NCBI RefSeq assembly: GCF_029894335.1 | Contig: NZ_JARXZC010000037.1 | Location: 1 to 64,000 of the forward strand | Length of the DNA stretch: 64,000 nucleotides | Reading direction: 5' to 3' | Origin: Kitasatospora sp. MAP5-34 | GTDB taxonomy: Bacteria > Actinomycetota > Actinomycetes > Streptomycetales > Streptomycetaceae | Shown: piece by piece, positions 32,999 through 41,518 of the stretch | How positions within the stretch are numbered: position 1 is the stretch's first letter | Layout: the number at the start of each line of letters is the position of its first letter | The notes under the pieces: generated by a model | Seen by the model: the letters and a program-made list of their open reading frames with translations, nothing else | Database searches by the model: none | What the model was told of the DNA's origin: nothing | Translations under genes and position numbers: made by a program

Positions 32999-34084
32999 AT
33001 GTCCGACGCCGCGTCAGCTCCACCCCGCGTGCTCCATCTGGTCACCGATCCCGGGCGGTTCGGTGCCCAGAACTTCGCCCGCGACCTGCACGCCGAGCTG
33101 CTCCGCCGGGGCCAGCCCTCCGAGTTGCGCGCACTCCACCCGCAGCCCCGCACCTCGCAGGGCGCCCCGGCCGACGACCTCCCCGTGCTCGGGCCGTCCG
33201 GCTACCACCCCACCGCCCTGCGCGCCCTGCGAGCCGCCGCCCGGGAGGCGGACGTGGTCGTCGCCCACGGCTCCACCACCCTCCAGGCGTGCGCGCTGGG
33301 CCTCCTCGGCAGCGGGATACCCTTCGTGTACGTGACCAGCGGCGACCCCCGGACGGGCCCGGACGGCTGGGCCCGGCGGCTCTGGACCGCCGCCTTCCTA
33401 CACTGTGCCGCCGCTGTCTCCGCCGTCTCCGACGGAGCCCGGCAGGTACTGATCCAGAGCTGCCGGCTGCCCGCCGCCCGGGTCCGGACCATCCCCAACG
33501 GCCGGGCCACCGAACGGTTCCGGCCCGCCGGCAGCGAGGAGGAACGGCGCTGCGCGCGGGAGTTGCTGGGGCTGCCGGCCAGGGGGCCGCTGGTCGCCTG
33601 GATCGGGTCGGCCGCCGCCGACAAGCGGTTCGACCTCGCGCTCGACGTGCTCGACCGCCTCCCCGACGTCCACCTCGCGGTGGCGGGCGACTGCCCTCTG
33701 CCCGACAGTCAGACCGACCACACCGGCCGGGCCCACTTCCTCGGCCGGCTCGCCGACTCCGCGCCGCTCTACCGCGCCGCCGACGCCCTGCTGCTCACCA
33801 GCGACAGCGAGGGCGTGCCCGGCGCACTGATCGAGGGCACTCTCGCCGGACTGCCGGCCGTCGCCACCGACGTCGGCTGGGTCCGCGACCTCGTCCTGGA
33901 CGGCGTCACCGGCGCGCTGGTCGGGCCCGGTGACGCGGCCGCGCTCGCGGAGGCGCTGGGCAAGGTACTGGCCGGCAGCGCCCGACTCGGCGCCGCCGCC
34001 CGGGAGCACACCCTCGCCCGGTTCGACCTCGCCGTGGTCACCGACGCCTGGCTGCTGCTGCTCCAGCAGGTCGCCAGCCGCTGA
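32999..34084 (+). CDS. Glycosyltransferase (GT-B, family 4-like)
   Basis: 361 residues. 'RVLHLVTDPGRFGAQNFARDL' opens the acceptor domain; the donor domain has 'LVAWIGSAAADKRFDLALDVL' and 'LLTSDSEGVPGALIEGTLAGLPAVATDVGWVRDLV' (as a region ~265-299, E-x7-E present). Sugar and acceptor are unknown. ATG 32999 is where homology starts; ribosome site weak (GGTCGGA). Its partner across the divergent spacer is also a family-4 enzyme; the two share architecture but not close sequence. Confidence 0.88.
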   Translation: MSDAASAPPRVLHLVTDPGRFGAQNFARDLHAELLRRGQPSELRALHPQPRTSQGAPADDLPVLGPSGYHPTALRALRAAAREADVVVAHGSTTLQACALGLLGSGIPFVYVTSGDPRTGPDGWARRLWTAAFLHCAAAVSAVSDGARQVLIQSCRLPAARVRTIPNGRATERFRPAGSEEERRCARELLGLPARGPLVAWIGSAAADKRFDLALDVLDRLPDVHLAVAGDCPLPDSQTDHTGRAHFLGRLADSAPLYRAADALLLTSDSEGVPGALIEGTLAGLPAVATDVGWVRDLVLDGVTGALVGPGDAAALAEALGKVLAGSARLGAAAREHTLARFDLAVVTDAWLLLLQQVASR

Positions 34085-34220
34085 CGGAGCGACAACTCCG
34101 TTGCAAGGTCTGTTGGTTGCCAGCCGTCGCGCGCATACTGGCGGGCGCGGCTCGCACCCGCGCGACAGGGCCCGTCGCGGACCCGGCCCGGGCGCGCCGT
34201 GACGGGGAAGGTCGGGCGAC

Positions 34221-35135
34221 GTGGCGATTTTCGAGGTCATCGTTGGGGTGGGGCTGGTGTCGGGGCTGCTCTGGCTGCGGGCCGGCGTACGGGTGGTGCA
34301 GCAGTACGAGCGCGGCGTGGTGTTCCGGCTCGGCCGGGTCCGCGAGACGGTCCGCCCGCCCGGGCTGACGCTGCTGATCCCGGTCGTGGACCGGATGCGG
34401 AAGGTCAACGTGCAGACGATCACCATGCCCGTCCCGGCGCAGGAGGGCATCACCCGCGACAACGTCTCAGTCCGGGTCGACGCGGTGGTGTACTTCCGGG
34501 TGGTCGAGCCCGTCCGGGCCACGGTCGACGTGCAGAACTACACCTTCGCGATGTCCCAGGTCGCCCAGACCTCGCTGCGCTCGATCATCGGCAAGAGCGA
34601 GCTGGACGACCTGCTCTCGGGCCGGGAGAACCTGCACCAGGGCCTGGAACTGATGCTGGAGAACCCGGCCACCGCCTGGGGCGTGCACATCGACCGGGTC
34701 GAGATCAAGGACGTCGCGCTGCCCGACTCGATGAAGCGCTCGATGGCCCGCCAGGCCGAGGCCGACCGCGAGCGCCGGGCCCGGATCATCACTGCGGACG
34801 GCGAGTTCCAGGCTGCCGCCAAGCTGTCGGAGGCGGCCGCCATGATGGACGCCACGCCCTCGGCGATGCAGCTGCGCCTGCTGCAGACGGTGGTCGAGGT
34901 CGCGGCGGAGAAGAACTCCACCCTGGTGCTGCCGTTCCCGGTCGAGTTGCTGCGCTTCTTCGACGGCGCCACGGCTGCCGCGGCCGCAGCCAGCGCCACG
35001 GCTGTCGCCACTGCGGCGAACGGCCGGCCGCCCGTCCAGGAGCAGCCGACCGAGGCCGGGCAGATCGAGCAGGCCGCGCCCGCCGTACAGGCCGCGCCCG
35101 CCGTGCAGGTCGTTCCGGTCGATCAGGTGGACTGA
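34221..35135 (+). CDS. SPFH/band 7 domain protein (slipin)
   Basis: 304 residues. A short N-terminal membrane segment ('AIFEVIVGVGLVSGLLWL') is followed by the SPFH domain: 'QQYERGVVFRLGRVRETVRPPGL', 'TRDNVSVRVDAVVYFRVVEP', and the coiled 'MARQAEADRERRARIITADGE'. This is a bacterial stomatin (slipin) that forms membrane-associated oligomers and often partners with an NfeD protease-type protein; no NfeD gene is adjacent. The C-terminal ~55 residues are low-complexity Ala/Gln with a duplicated 'AAPAVQ'. GTG 34221. Its stop overlaps the end of the convergent permease pseudogene by 13 bases. Confidence 0.93.
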   Translation: MAIFEVIVGVGLVSGLLWLRAGVRVVQQYERGVVFRLGRVRETVRPPGLTLLIPVVDRMRKVNVQTITMPVPAQEGITRDNVSVRVDAVVYFRVVEPVRATVDVQNYTFAMSQVAQTSLRSIIGKSELDDLLSGRENLHQGLELMLENPATAWGVHIDRVEIKDVALPDSMKRSMARQAEADRERRARIITADGEFQAAAKLSEAAAMMDATPSAMQLRLLQTVVEVAAEKNSTLVLPFPVELLRFFDGATAAAAAASATAVATAANGRPPVQEQPTEAGQIEQAAPAVQAAPAVQVVPVDQVD

Positions 35136-35658
35136 TCGACCGTCAAGCGAGCCGGGTCGACGGCCACCGTCCCGCCGGCCCGCCCACGGGAGGAGCGCGA
35201 CAGGACGAGGTAGCAGCCGGCGGCGACCAGGCCCGAGAGCAGGAAGCTGACGTCGATCCCGCCGGTCAGCTTCAGCAGCGGCCCCTGGTAGACGGGCGTG
35301 TCCACGGCGCAGAGGCCGACCACGCTGCCGAGCGCCCAGGCGACGGTGGCCGGGATGTTCCAACCCGCCCGGTACCAGTAGATGCCGCCCCGGGTGCGCT
35401 GGTTGAGCACCTGCAGTGACTGCCGGTCGTAGTCGCCCTTGCAGCGCTTGAAACCGATCAGCGTGATGACGGCCCAGGGGGTGCCGATCGCGGTGAGCAC
35501 CAGCACGAAGGAGGTCACGGCGTCCTGGGCGCTCCAGACGAAGTGGCCGAGGAAGACCAGAATCGTCGCCATGGCCGCGACCACGTAGGTGGCCTGCAGC
35601 CGGGTGGCGCCTCGACGCCGCGCTGTTCGATCAGCGAGGCGGAGGGGGAGTTCGACAT
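35123..35658 (-). pseudogene. NCS1-family nucleobase permease, internally deleted and frameshifted
   Basis: The minus strand starts like a permease at ATG 35658 ('MSNSPSASLIEQRGVEAPPG') and then, in a different frame, continues with what I recognise as the last ~150 residues of an NCS1 nucleobase:cation symporter: 'GHFVWSAQDAVTSFVLVL', 'GDYDRQSLQVLNQRTRGG', 'YWYRAGWNIPATVAWALGS', 'YQGPLLKLTGGIDVSFLLSG'. Intact members have ~450-500 residues, so ~300 central residues are gone, with the junction near 35595-35605. The 153-residue C-terminal piece (35123-35584) is still open but would encode only ~3 helices. Call is by family memory; the frame change and length are seen directly. Confidence 0.75.
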
Positions 35659-35935
35659 GGAGGTGGTCTTCCTGGTCCTCGACACAGCGGCCCGAAGGGG
35701 GACGGGCCGCCGGTGGTGCTGGGAGAGACGGGGGGTTTCGCCAGCCTGTTCATGATTCTTTGCAGGCCGGGCCCGGCACAATGGCGGATCGTCCATGGCC
35801 TGGGTGGTGTTGCCCCGATATATCTGTTCGGTCGTACCGCCACAGACAGATCTAAACCGCTCCGATCGGGTGAATATCCGGCAAGCCCGCGCCCCAGGCT
35901 GGCCGGTCGCTCTGGGTGACTGGCAGACTACGGCT

Positions 35936-36601
35936 GTGAACTCCCTGCTGCGCACCGCCGTTCTGCTCGCCGTCACCGGCAGCCTGCTCACCAGCGGCCT
36001 GCTCACCGGTCCCGCCGCCGTCGCCGCTGGGCCGGCCGCGCCGCACGAGAGCGCCCAGTACGTCCAGTTGGCTCATCCGCAGCCCGTCCGGGAGGCCGCG
36101 AAGCAGGAGGCCGTCGAGTTCTTCTGGTACGACTGCTCGCACTCCCAGCAGCTCGAATTCCCCCTTGAGCGCTGGGCCGAGCGCCACCGGACGGACGTCG
36201 TGCTGCGCCGGGTCCCGGCGGTCTGGCCCGGCGGGCCCGACGAGTCGGTGCAGCTCGCGCACGCCCGGCTCTACTACACCCTGGAGCGGCTCGGCGCCGT
36301 CGACCACCTCCAGCTCGACGCCTTCCGTGCCGTCCACGACCAGCACACCGACCTGACCACCGAGGACCTCGCCACCGGCTGGGCGCTGCGGCACGGCCTC
36401 GACGCCGCCGGGTTCCGCGCCGCCTACCGCTCCCCGGAGGTGGACCGCGCGACCAAGGAGGCCCCAGCCCTCTTCACCCGCTACGAGGTCGCCGAACTCC
36501 CCACCGTCGTGGTCCAGGGCCGTTACCGCACCGGCCCCAGCGCCGCAGGCGGCGTCGACCAGGTCCCGGCCGTCCTCGACCGCCTGGTCGCTCAGCGCTG
36601 A
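35936..36601 (+). CDS. Secreted DsbA-like protein with CxxS active site
   Basis: 221 residues. N-terminal signal sequence ('MNSLLRTAVLLAVTGSLLTS', then small residues, cleavage near 'AVAAG'). The mature part matches DsbA thiol oxidases: 'VEFFWYDCSHSQQLE' is the active site, the central helical insertion spans ~85-170, and the cis-Pro loop is 'AELPTVVVQG' (P189). Instead of the normal CxxC it has C67-S-H-S70, so it cannot form the usual internal disulfide; a monothiol, isomerase or chaperone role is inferred. GTG 35936 is chosen because the signal peptide begins there. No DsbB/VKOR homologue is adjacent. Confidence 0.82.
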   Translation: MNSLLRTAVLLAVTGSLLTSGLLTGPAAVAAGPAAPHESAQYVQLAHPQPVREAAKQEAVEFFWYDCSHSQQLEFPLERWAERHRTDVVLRRVPAVWPGGPDESVQLAHARLYYTLERLGAVDHLQLDAFRAVHDQHTDLTTEDLATGWALRHGLDAAGFRAAYRSPEVDRATKEAPALFTRYEVAELPTVVVQGRYRTGPSAAGGVDQVPAVLDRLVAQR

Positions 36602-36614
36602 GCCGGTCGCGGTC

Positions 36615-37364
36615 TCAGGCAGCGCGCCGCAGCAGCAGCGTGACGAACCCCAGCGTCCCCCGGTACCCGCCGAGCCACCCCGCCCGGTGCTCCGCCGCGA
36701 TCGTCGCGGCCTCCGCGCTGTCGGGGTGCGCCGGGTTGTCGAGAGCCCACTCGGCGAGCGAGCCCGTCCAGGACCACTCGTAGTCGTCCCACTCCGACAG
36801 GCTGCTGACATGCCCGTGGACGGGCGTCCACCCGTTGACGACCGCCCGCTGCACGGTGCTCGCCAGGTCGGTGAACTCCCCGGCCGCCGCGCCGCCGAGC
36901 CCGGCCAGGGCCTCCAGGCTCGGCTGGCGCTCCCAGAAGCCGTCGCCGACCACCGCCACCCCGCCCGGGGCCAGGTGCCGGCGGATGGCGGCAAGCGTCG
37001 GCAGCAGCCCGCCGAACGCGTGCGTCGCGCCGACGCAGAGCACCACGTCGAACGGCTCCGGCAGGCTGAACTCGCGCGCGTCCTGATGGTGCAGGCCGAG
37101 CCGCCGGGAGACCCCGAGCGATTCGGCGCCGTGCTGGGCCAGCCCCAGCGCCTCGGCGTCGTCGTCCACACCGACCGCCCGCAGCTGCGGGTGCGCGGCG
37201 AGCGCGCGGAGCAGCCAGGGTGCCTCGCCGCACCCGAGGTCCAGTACCCGCCCGGTGCCCGCCCCGACCGCACGGTCGATCAGGCGCCGCACGGTCTCGT
37301 CGGAGAGCGGCGCGGCGACGGGGTGCGCGGAGTGGGCGATCCGGGAAATCAACTGACGCTCCAT
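36615..37364 (-). CDS. Class I SAM-dependent methyltransferase
   Basis: 249 residues. SAM motif I 'GRVLDLGCGEAPWLLRAL', motif II-like 'RAVGVDDDAEALGLA' and 'FDVVLCVGATHAFGG' are in order; the C-terminal third is specific to this subgroup ('DDYEWSWTGSLAEWA'). Acceptor unknown. ATG 37364. Convergent with the DsbA-like gene (13 bases between stops) and downstream of the HpnB-like glycosyltransferase on the same strand, 60 bases apart, so the two could share a transcript. Confidence 0.88.
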   Translation of the reverse strand: MERQLISRIAHSAHPVAAPLSDETVRRLIDRAVGAGTGRVLDLGCGEAPWLLRALAAHPQLRAVGVDDDAEALGLAQHGAESLGVSRRLGLHHQDAREFSLPEPFDVVLCVGATHAFGGLLPTLAAIRRHLAPGGVAVVGDGFWERQPSLEALAGLGGAAAGEFTDLASTVQRAVVNGWTPVHGHVSSLSEWDDYEWSWTGSLAEWALDNPAHPDSAEAATIAAEHRAGWLGGYRGTLGFVTLLLRRAA

Positions 37365-37424
37365 CCGACCAGTCTGGCGCAGAACTGCTCGACCTGTCCG
37401 GGAATGGGAACGGGGGATATCCGG

Positions 37425-38573
37425 TCAGCTCGTCCGGGGGTAGGTGCGCCCCTTCCAGGCCGACCCGCGTCCCCGCCAGTGCTGGACGGCGGAGTCCACC
37501 GTCATCAGCAGGTACAGCAGCGCCGTGAACGGCAGCAGCAGCGCGGCCCCGGCCGGCTGCCGGTAGTACCGCACCATCGGCAGGAAGGTCCCCGCCATCA
37601 GCGCCCACGCCACCCCGCCGGCCAGCAGCACCGCCGGCCGGCCGGCCACCACCCCGGCCACTGCGGCCACCGGCGGCACCAGGTAGACGAGCGTCAGCCC
37701 GAGCACCGTGCCGAGCAGCAGCACCGGCGAGTGCCGCAGCTGCGCGTACGCGCTGCGCGAGACCATCTGCCAGAGCTGGGACAGCCGGGGGTACGGACGG
37801 ACGCTCTCCACCTGATCCGCCAGCCCGAGCCAGATCCGCCCGCCGGAGGACTTCACGGCCCGGGCGAGCGAGACGTCGTCGATCACGGCACCCCGGATGC
37901 CCGCGACCCCGCCGGCCCGCGCCAGCGCCTCGCGCCGCACCAGCGAGCACCCGCCGGCTGCGGCCGCCGTCCGGGCGCCGGGGCGGTTGCTCCGGCGGAA
38001 GGGGTACAGCTGTGCGAAGAAGTAGACGAACGCCGGGACGATCAGTCGCTCCCAGGCGGTCGTCACCCGCAGCCGCGCCATCTGCGAGACCAGGTCCAGC
38101 CCGTTGCTGTCGGCGGCCGACACCAGCTCGGCGAGCGAGCCGGGTCCGTGCGCGATGTCGGCGTCGGTGAGCAGCAGGTACTCGGCCTGGCCGGCCAGCT
38201 CCACGCCGTGCCGCAGCGCCCAGAGCTTGCCCGTCCAGCCGGGCGGCAGCGGGGGCGGGGCGGTGACGGTGAGCGGCAGCCCGCCCACGGCGCCGAGGCG
38301 CTCGGCGAGCTCGCCCGTACCGTCCGTGCTGTGGTCGTCGACCAGGATCACCCGTGCGCGCCCGGGGTACCGCTGCGCGAGCAGGCTCGGCAGGCTGACG
38401 GGCAGCACCTCGGCCTCGTCCCGGGCGGGCACGACGATCGCCACGTCCGGCCAGGCGGAGGGCGGGCGGCGCGGGGGAAGTCGCTGGTCGGTGCGCCAGA
38501 AGAACCCGTGGCAGCAGGTCAGCCAGAGCCAGCCGAGCAGGGACGACGCCGAGAGCCAGAGCAGCACGGTCAC
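37425..38573 (-). CDS. Glycosyltransferase family 2, HpnB-like membrane protein
   Basis: 382 residues. An N-terminal hydrophobic helix is followed by a GT-A domain: 'VAIVVPARDEAEVLPVSLPSL', 'VILVDDHSTDGTGELA', 'GWTGKLWALRHGV', DxD in 'LLLTDADIAHGPGSL', and 'IDDVSLARAVKSSGG' (catalytic D). The C-terminal ~110 residues hold three to four membrane helices. The 'WTGKLWAL' segment and layout match HpnB, named for association with hopanoid genes. No squalene-hopene cyclase or other hop gene is present here, so a different lipid or polysaccharide acceptor is possible. GTG 38573; divergent from the racemase gene 70 bases away. Confidence 0.85.
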   Translation of the reverse strand: MTVLLWLSASSLLGWLWLTCCHGFFWRTDQRLPPRRPPSAWPDVAIVVPARDEAEVLPVSLPSLLAQRYPGRARVILVDDHSTDGTGELAERLGAVGGLPLTVTAPPPLPPGWTGKLWALRHGVELAGQAEYLLLTDADIAHGPGSLAELVSAADSNGLDLVSQMARLRVTTAWERLIVPAFVYFFAQLYPFRRSNRPGARTAAAAGGCSLVRREALARAGGVAGIRGAVIDDVSLARAVKSSGGRIWLGLADQVESVRPYPRLSQLWQMVSRSAYAQLRHSPVLLLGTVLGLTLVYLVPPVAAVAGVVAGRPAVLLAGGVAWALMAGTFLPMVRYYRQPAGAALLLPFTALLYLLMTVDSAVQHWRGRGSAWKGRTYPRTS

Positions 38574-38643
38574 TCCGGCAGTCTGCCGCACGAGACCGGC
38601 CGGGACGGGGGTGGCCGGGCGGGTTCCAGTAGAGTTTCGCCCT

Positions 38644-39417
38644 GTGAAGATCGCATTGGTGGACTCCGGTATCGGCCTGCTGGCGGCTGCGGCGGCGCTG
38701 CGCGGCCTGCGGCCCGACGTGGACCTCGTGCTCTCCTCGGACCCGGACGGCATGCCCTGGGGCCCCCGCACGCCCGAGGACGTGACGGAACACGCGCTGG
38801 CCTGCGCGCGGGCCGCCGCCGCGCTCGGGCCGGACGCGCTGGTGGTCGCCTGCAACACCGCCTCCGTCCACGCGCTGGAGACCCTCCGGGCCGAGCTGGA
38901 GCCGGGCCTGCCGGTGATCGGTACCGTCCCGGCGATCAAGCCCGCCTCGGCGAGCGGCGGCCGGGTCGCGATCTGGGCGACCCCGGCGACCACCGGGAGC
39001 CCGTACCAGCGCGCGCTGATCAGCCGGTTCGGCGGATCGGCCCAGGTCACCGAGGTGGCCTGCCCCGGCCTGGCCGACGCGGTCGAGCACGGGGACGCCG
39101 AGGCGATCGCCGCCGCGATCGCCGCCGCCGCCGCCCGTACGCCTGCCGGAACGGACGCGCTCGTGCTCGGCTGCACCCACTACGAACTGGTCGAGGAGAG
39201 CATCCGGGCCGCCGTCGCCGGCCTCGCCGCGCCCGGCCTCCGCTGGTACGGCTCGGCGGACGCCGTCGCCGCCCAAGCCCTCCGCCGGATCGGTACCGAC
39301 AGAGTCGGCACGGGCCGCCTCACGGTGCTGCACGGCGGCCGGGAGGCGGCCCTCCCCGCCGCAGCGGCCCGCTACGCGGAGGGCCGCCTGCTGGCCGCAC
39401 CCGTCCCGGCCGTCTGA
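38644..39417 (+). CDS. Aspartate/glutamate racemase family protein (MurI-like)
   Basis: 257 residues of the cofactor-independent Asp/Glu racemase superfamily. Front motif 'ALVDSGIGLLAAA'; the two catalytic cysteines lie in 'VVACNTASVHALE' and 'VLGCTHYELVEE', in the right order and spacing. It could supply D-glutamate for peptidoglycan as glutamate racemase; since streptomycetes usually have a separate, better conserved murI elsewhere, it may be a paralogue. GTG 38644 gives the standard N-terminus. Upstream in-frame sequence would run through the divergent glycosyltransferase and is rejected. Confidence 0.87.
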   Translation: MKIALVDSGIGLLAAAAALRGLRPDVDLVLSSDPDGMPWGPRTPEDVTEHALACARAAAALGPDALVVACNTASVHALETLRAELEPGLPVIGTVPAIKPASASGGRVAIWATPATTGSPYQRALISRFGGSAQVTEVACPGLADAVEHGDAEAIAAAIAAAAARTPAGTDALVLGCTHYELVEESIRAAVAGLAAPGLRWYGSADAVAAQALRRIGTDRVGTGRLTVLHGGREAALPAAAARYAEGRLLAAPVPAV

Positions 39418-39442
39418 GCGGCCACCGAAAAAGGGGCGCCCG

Positions 39443-40435
39443 CTACCCGGCGGAGGCCTGAGCCCGTCCCCGCCAGCGCTGGACGGCCGGTTCCAGCCCG
39501 GACAGGATCGTGTCGAAACGCCGCGTGCTGGTCGTCGAGTCGACCTGCAGCCGGCTGATCCTGAGCGGATGCGCGGGCAGTCGGGGCCCGAGCCGGTGGT
39601 CCGACAGGAAGCCGAGCCGGTAGCCGAGCTGACGGAGCGTCGCGTCCGCCCGGGAGTCGTACCCGCCGTCGGGGTACGCGAAGGCGGCCGGGGGTTCGCC
39701 GAGCCACTGGGTGAGGGCGAGGTGCGCGGCGGTGATCTCGGTCTGCACCGTCGAATCGTCGCAGCGGCCGAGGCAGGGGTGGCCCAGAGTGTGGTTCCCG
39801 ATCGCGATCTTGGCGGCCGCCAGGGTCCGCAGGTCCTCGGGCCGCAGCTGTTCCCGGCGGGGCGCCTGGCGCTGTGCGCTGACCCGCAGCTCGTGCAGGC
39901 TGCGGCGGCGGTCCGGGTCCGGTAGCGCCTTGAGCCGGGCCAGCAGCTGTTCGGGGCTGCTGTGGGTGCGCAGCGAGCGGGCCTGGCCCCCGTGCGCGGC
40001 CAGGAACTGGGCCTCGTGCCACCAGAACGGCAGGTCGGTGCCGATCAGCTCCGCTATCACGAAGGCCGCCGCCGGGATCCGGCGGGCGGCGAGCGCGGGC
40101 AGGGCGTGGGTGAGGACCGTACGGTCGGCGTCGTCGAAGGTGATCAGCACGCTGCGCGGCGGCAGCGGGCGGCCCTCGGAGATCGCCTGTTCCACGGCCT
40201 GCAGCGAGACGGGCGTGGCCAGCCGGTGCAGCCGGTCGAGCTGGGCGCCGAACGAGTTCGGGTCGGTCACCCCGTGGTACGCGAGCACCGCGAGCCGCCC
40301 GGCGGCCCGGGCGCGGAACAGCGGCTGGACGGGCGAGAACCGCAGCCAGCCACCGCGCTCACGCGCGGGCCTCGGGCCGGTGGCGGTGGTGGTCGGCGGC
40401 CGGCTGGTGATGGTCGTGGAATAGGAATACGGCAC
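39443..40435 (-). CDS. Polysaccharide deacetylase (NodB homology) protein
   Basis: 330 residues. NodB motifs: 'LAVLAYHGVTDPNSFGAQLD', catalytic and metal Asp pair in 'VLITFDDADRTV', and metal His pair in 'IGNHTLGHPCLGR'; 'PPAAFAYPDGGYD' follows. It should remove acetyl groups from an N-acetylated polysaccharide or peptidoglycan. The ~35-residue N-terminus is Thr/Arg-rich and lacks a clear signal peptide, so localisation is unclear. GTG 40435 has GGGGGGA ~6 bases upstream. It belongs to a stretch rich in envelope-glycan genes but is not in an operon with them. Confidence 0.88.
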   Translation of the reverse strand: MPYSYSTTITSRPPTTTATGPRPARERGGWLRFSPVQPLFRARAAGRLAVLAYHGVTDPNSFGAQLDRLHRLATPVSLQAVEQAISEGRPLPPRSVLITFDDADRTVLTHALPALAARRIPAAAFVIAELIGTDLPFWWHEAQFLAAHGGQARSLRTHSSPEQLLARLKALPDPDRRRSLHELRVSAQRQAPRREQLRPEDLRTLAAAKIAIGNHTLGHPCLGRCDDSTVQTEITAAHLALTQWLGEPPAAFAYPDGGYDSRADATLRQLGYRLGFLSDHRLGPRLPAHPLRISRLQVDSTTSTRRFDTILSGLEPAVQRWRGRAQASAG

Positions 40436-40770
40436 GGGTCCCCCCTCGGTCGCCGATGCGGCGCGGCGGTACCGCCGGAGGGCCGTACCCGGCCCTCCGG
40501 CACCTGGGCGCGGCGGCTCCGCTCCCTGGTTCTCCGGTCCACGGCGGGGACTCCCGACCTGCGCTGTGGACGGTCCTGGCTAGCTCGGTGCTGGCTAGCT
40601 CGGTGCTGGATCGTTCAATGTAGTGGAGACCACTGTCACCCACCGATGGTTGTACGGCGGTCGGCGTGTTTTCGCGGAAGTCCGGATCAACCCGGGACGA
40701 AGCCCCGAGCGGCCTGGCCGGCCCGGCCGCCGGGCTGCTCCGGGGCCGCCCGGGGTATACCGTGGGTGTC
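40436..40770. other. Intergenic region with a 15-bp tandem duplication
   Basis: 335 bases between the divergent deacetylase and a small membrane-protein gene. CTGGCTAGCTCGGTG is perfectly duplicated head to tail at 40576-40590 and 40591-40605, followed by a partial third CTGG. The sequence after it (TCGTTCAATGTAGTGGAGACCACTGTC, 40611-40637, in part GTGGAGACCAC) contains a small imperfect palindrome. No gene is supported. Confidence 0.6.
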
Positions 40771-40977
40771 ATGGCGGAAACCCAACGTGACCAGCTGCTG
40801 CTGGCCGTGGCCGGCGCGGCCTGTATCGGGGTGGGCATCCTGATCGCGGTCGCCGTCCCCGAGAGCGACGGCCCGGCCTGGGCGATGGCGGTGGCGGGCT
40901 GTCTGGCCGCCGGGGTGCTGCTGCTGGGCCGGTTGGCGTTCGCACGGTTCCGCACCGGTCGTCGCGCCGTGCTCTGA
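40771..40977 (+). CDS. Small two-helix membrane protein
   Basis: 68 residues: a short polar N-terminus ('MAETQRDQ'), a first helix 'LLLAVAGAACIGVGILIAVA', a polar turn 'VPESDGPAW', a second helix 'AMAVAGCLAAGVLLLGRLAF', and a basic tail 'ARFRTGRRAVL'. The tail would face the cytoplasm. Unknown function; codon use fits its neighbours. ATG 40771 is where the protein-like sequence begins, with GGGTGT just upstream; the frame stays open leftwards but is not convincing. It precedes the Nudix gene by 39 bases on the same strand. Confidence 0.7.
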   Translation: MAETQRDQLLLAVAGAACIGVGILIAVAVPESDGPAWAMAVAGCLAAGVLLLGRLAFARFRTGRRAVL

Positions 40978-41016
40978 TGTCCCGGTCCGGGTGCCGTTCC
41001 CGACTAGGGTCGGATC

Positions 41017-41511
41017 ATGGCTATCCCTTCGTTTCTGGCTGAACTCCGCTCCCACGTCGGCACCAGTCCGCTCTGGCTCTCCGGTGTCGCCGCCGTCGTC
41101 CTCGACGAACAGGGGCGGCTGCTGCTGGGCCGCCGGGTCGACACCGGCCGCTGGGCGATGATCGGCGGCATCCTCGATCCCGGCGAGGAGCCGGCCGACT
41201 GCGCGGTCCGGGAGTGCTTCGAGGAGACCGGTGTGCTGGTCGAACCGGAGGAACTCACCTCGGTGACCGTCTCGCCGATGCTGGAGTACCCGAACGGCGA
41301 CCAGGCCCGGTACCTGGACCTGACCTTCCGCTGCCGCCTGGTCTCCGGTGAGGCCCGGGTCAACGACGACGAGTCGCTGGAGGTCGGCTGGTTCGCGCTG
41401 GACGAGCTGCCCGAGCTCGACGACTACACCCGGGACCGGCTCGCCCTCGCCCTCTCGACCGAGCGCGGGACGGCGTTCAACTTCTCGGGCCTGCCCTCCG
41501 GCCTGGTCTGA
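41017..41511 (+). CDS. Nudix hydrolase
   Basis: 164 residues. The Nudix box is complete: 'GGILDPGEEPADCAV' + 'RECFEETGV'. Flanking strands 'GVAAVVLDEQGRLLLGRR' and 'RYLDLTFRCRLVSGEA' are typical. It probably hydrolyses a nucleoside diphosphate-linked compound such as a nucleotide sugar or damaged nucleotide; substrate unknown. ATG 41017. Converges on the DhaM gene, 7 bases between stops. Confidence 0.92.
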   Translation: MAIPSFLAELRSHVGTSPLWLSGVAAVVLDEQGRLLLGRRVDTGRWAMIGGILDPGEEPADCAVRECFEETGVLVEPEELTSVTVSPMLEYPNGDQARYLDLTFRCRLVSGEARVNDDESLEVGWFALDELPELDDYTRDRLALALSTERGTAFNFSGLPSGLV

Positions 41512-41518
41512 CCGGCTT

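Noticed and set aside
35515..36006. 163-codon minus-strand frame as a separate gene
   Set aside because: Only the short segment from ATG 35658 looks protein-like, and it is better explained as the N-terminus of the broken NCS1 permease; the rest is antisense to the DsbA-like gene's start region.
37425..38573. Hopanoid biosynthesis cluster suggested by the HpnB-like gene
   Set aside because: No squalene-hopene cyclase, HpnC/D/E or HpnH-like gene is adjacent.
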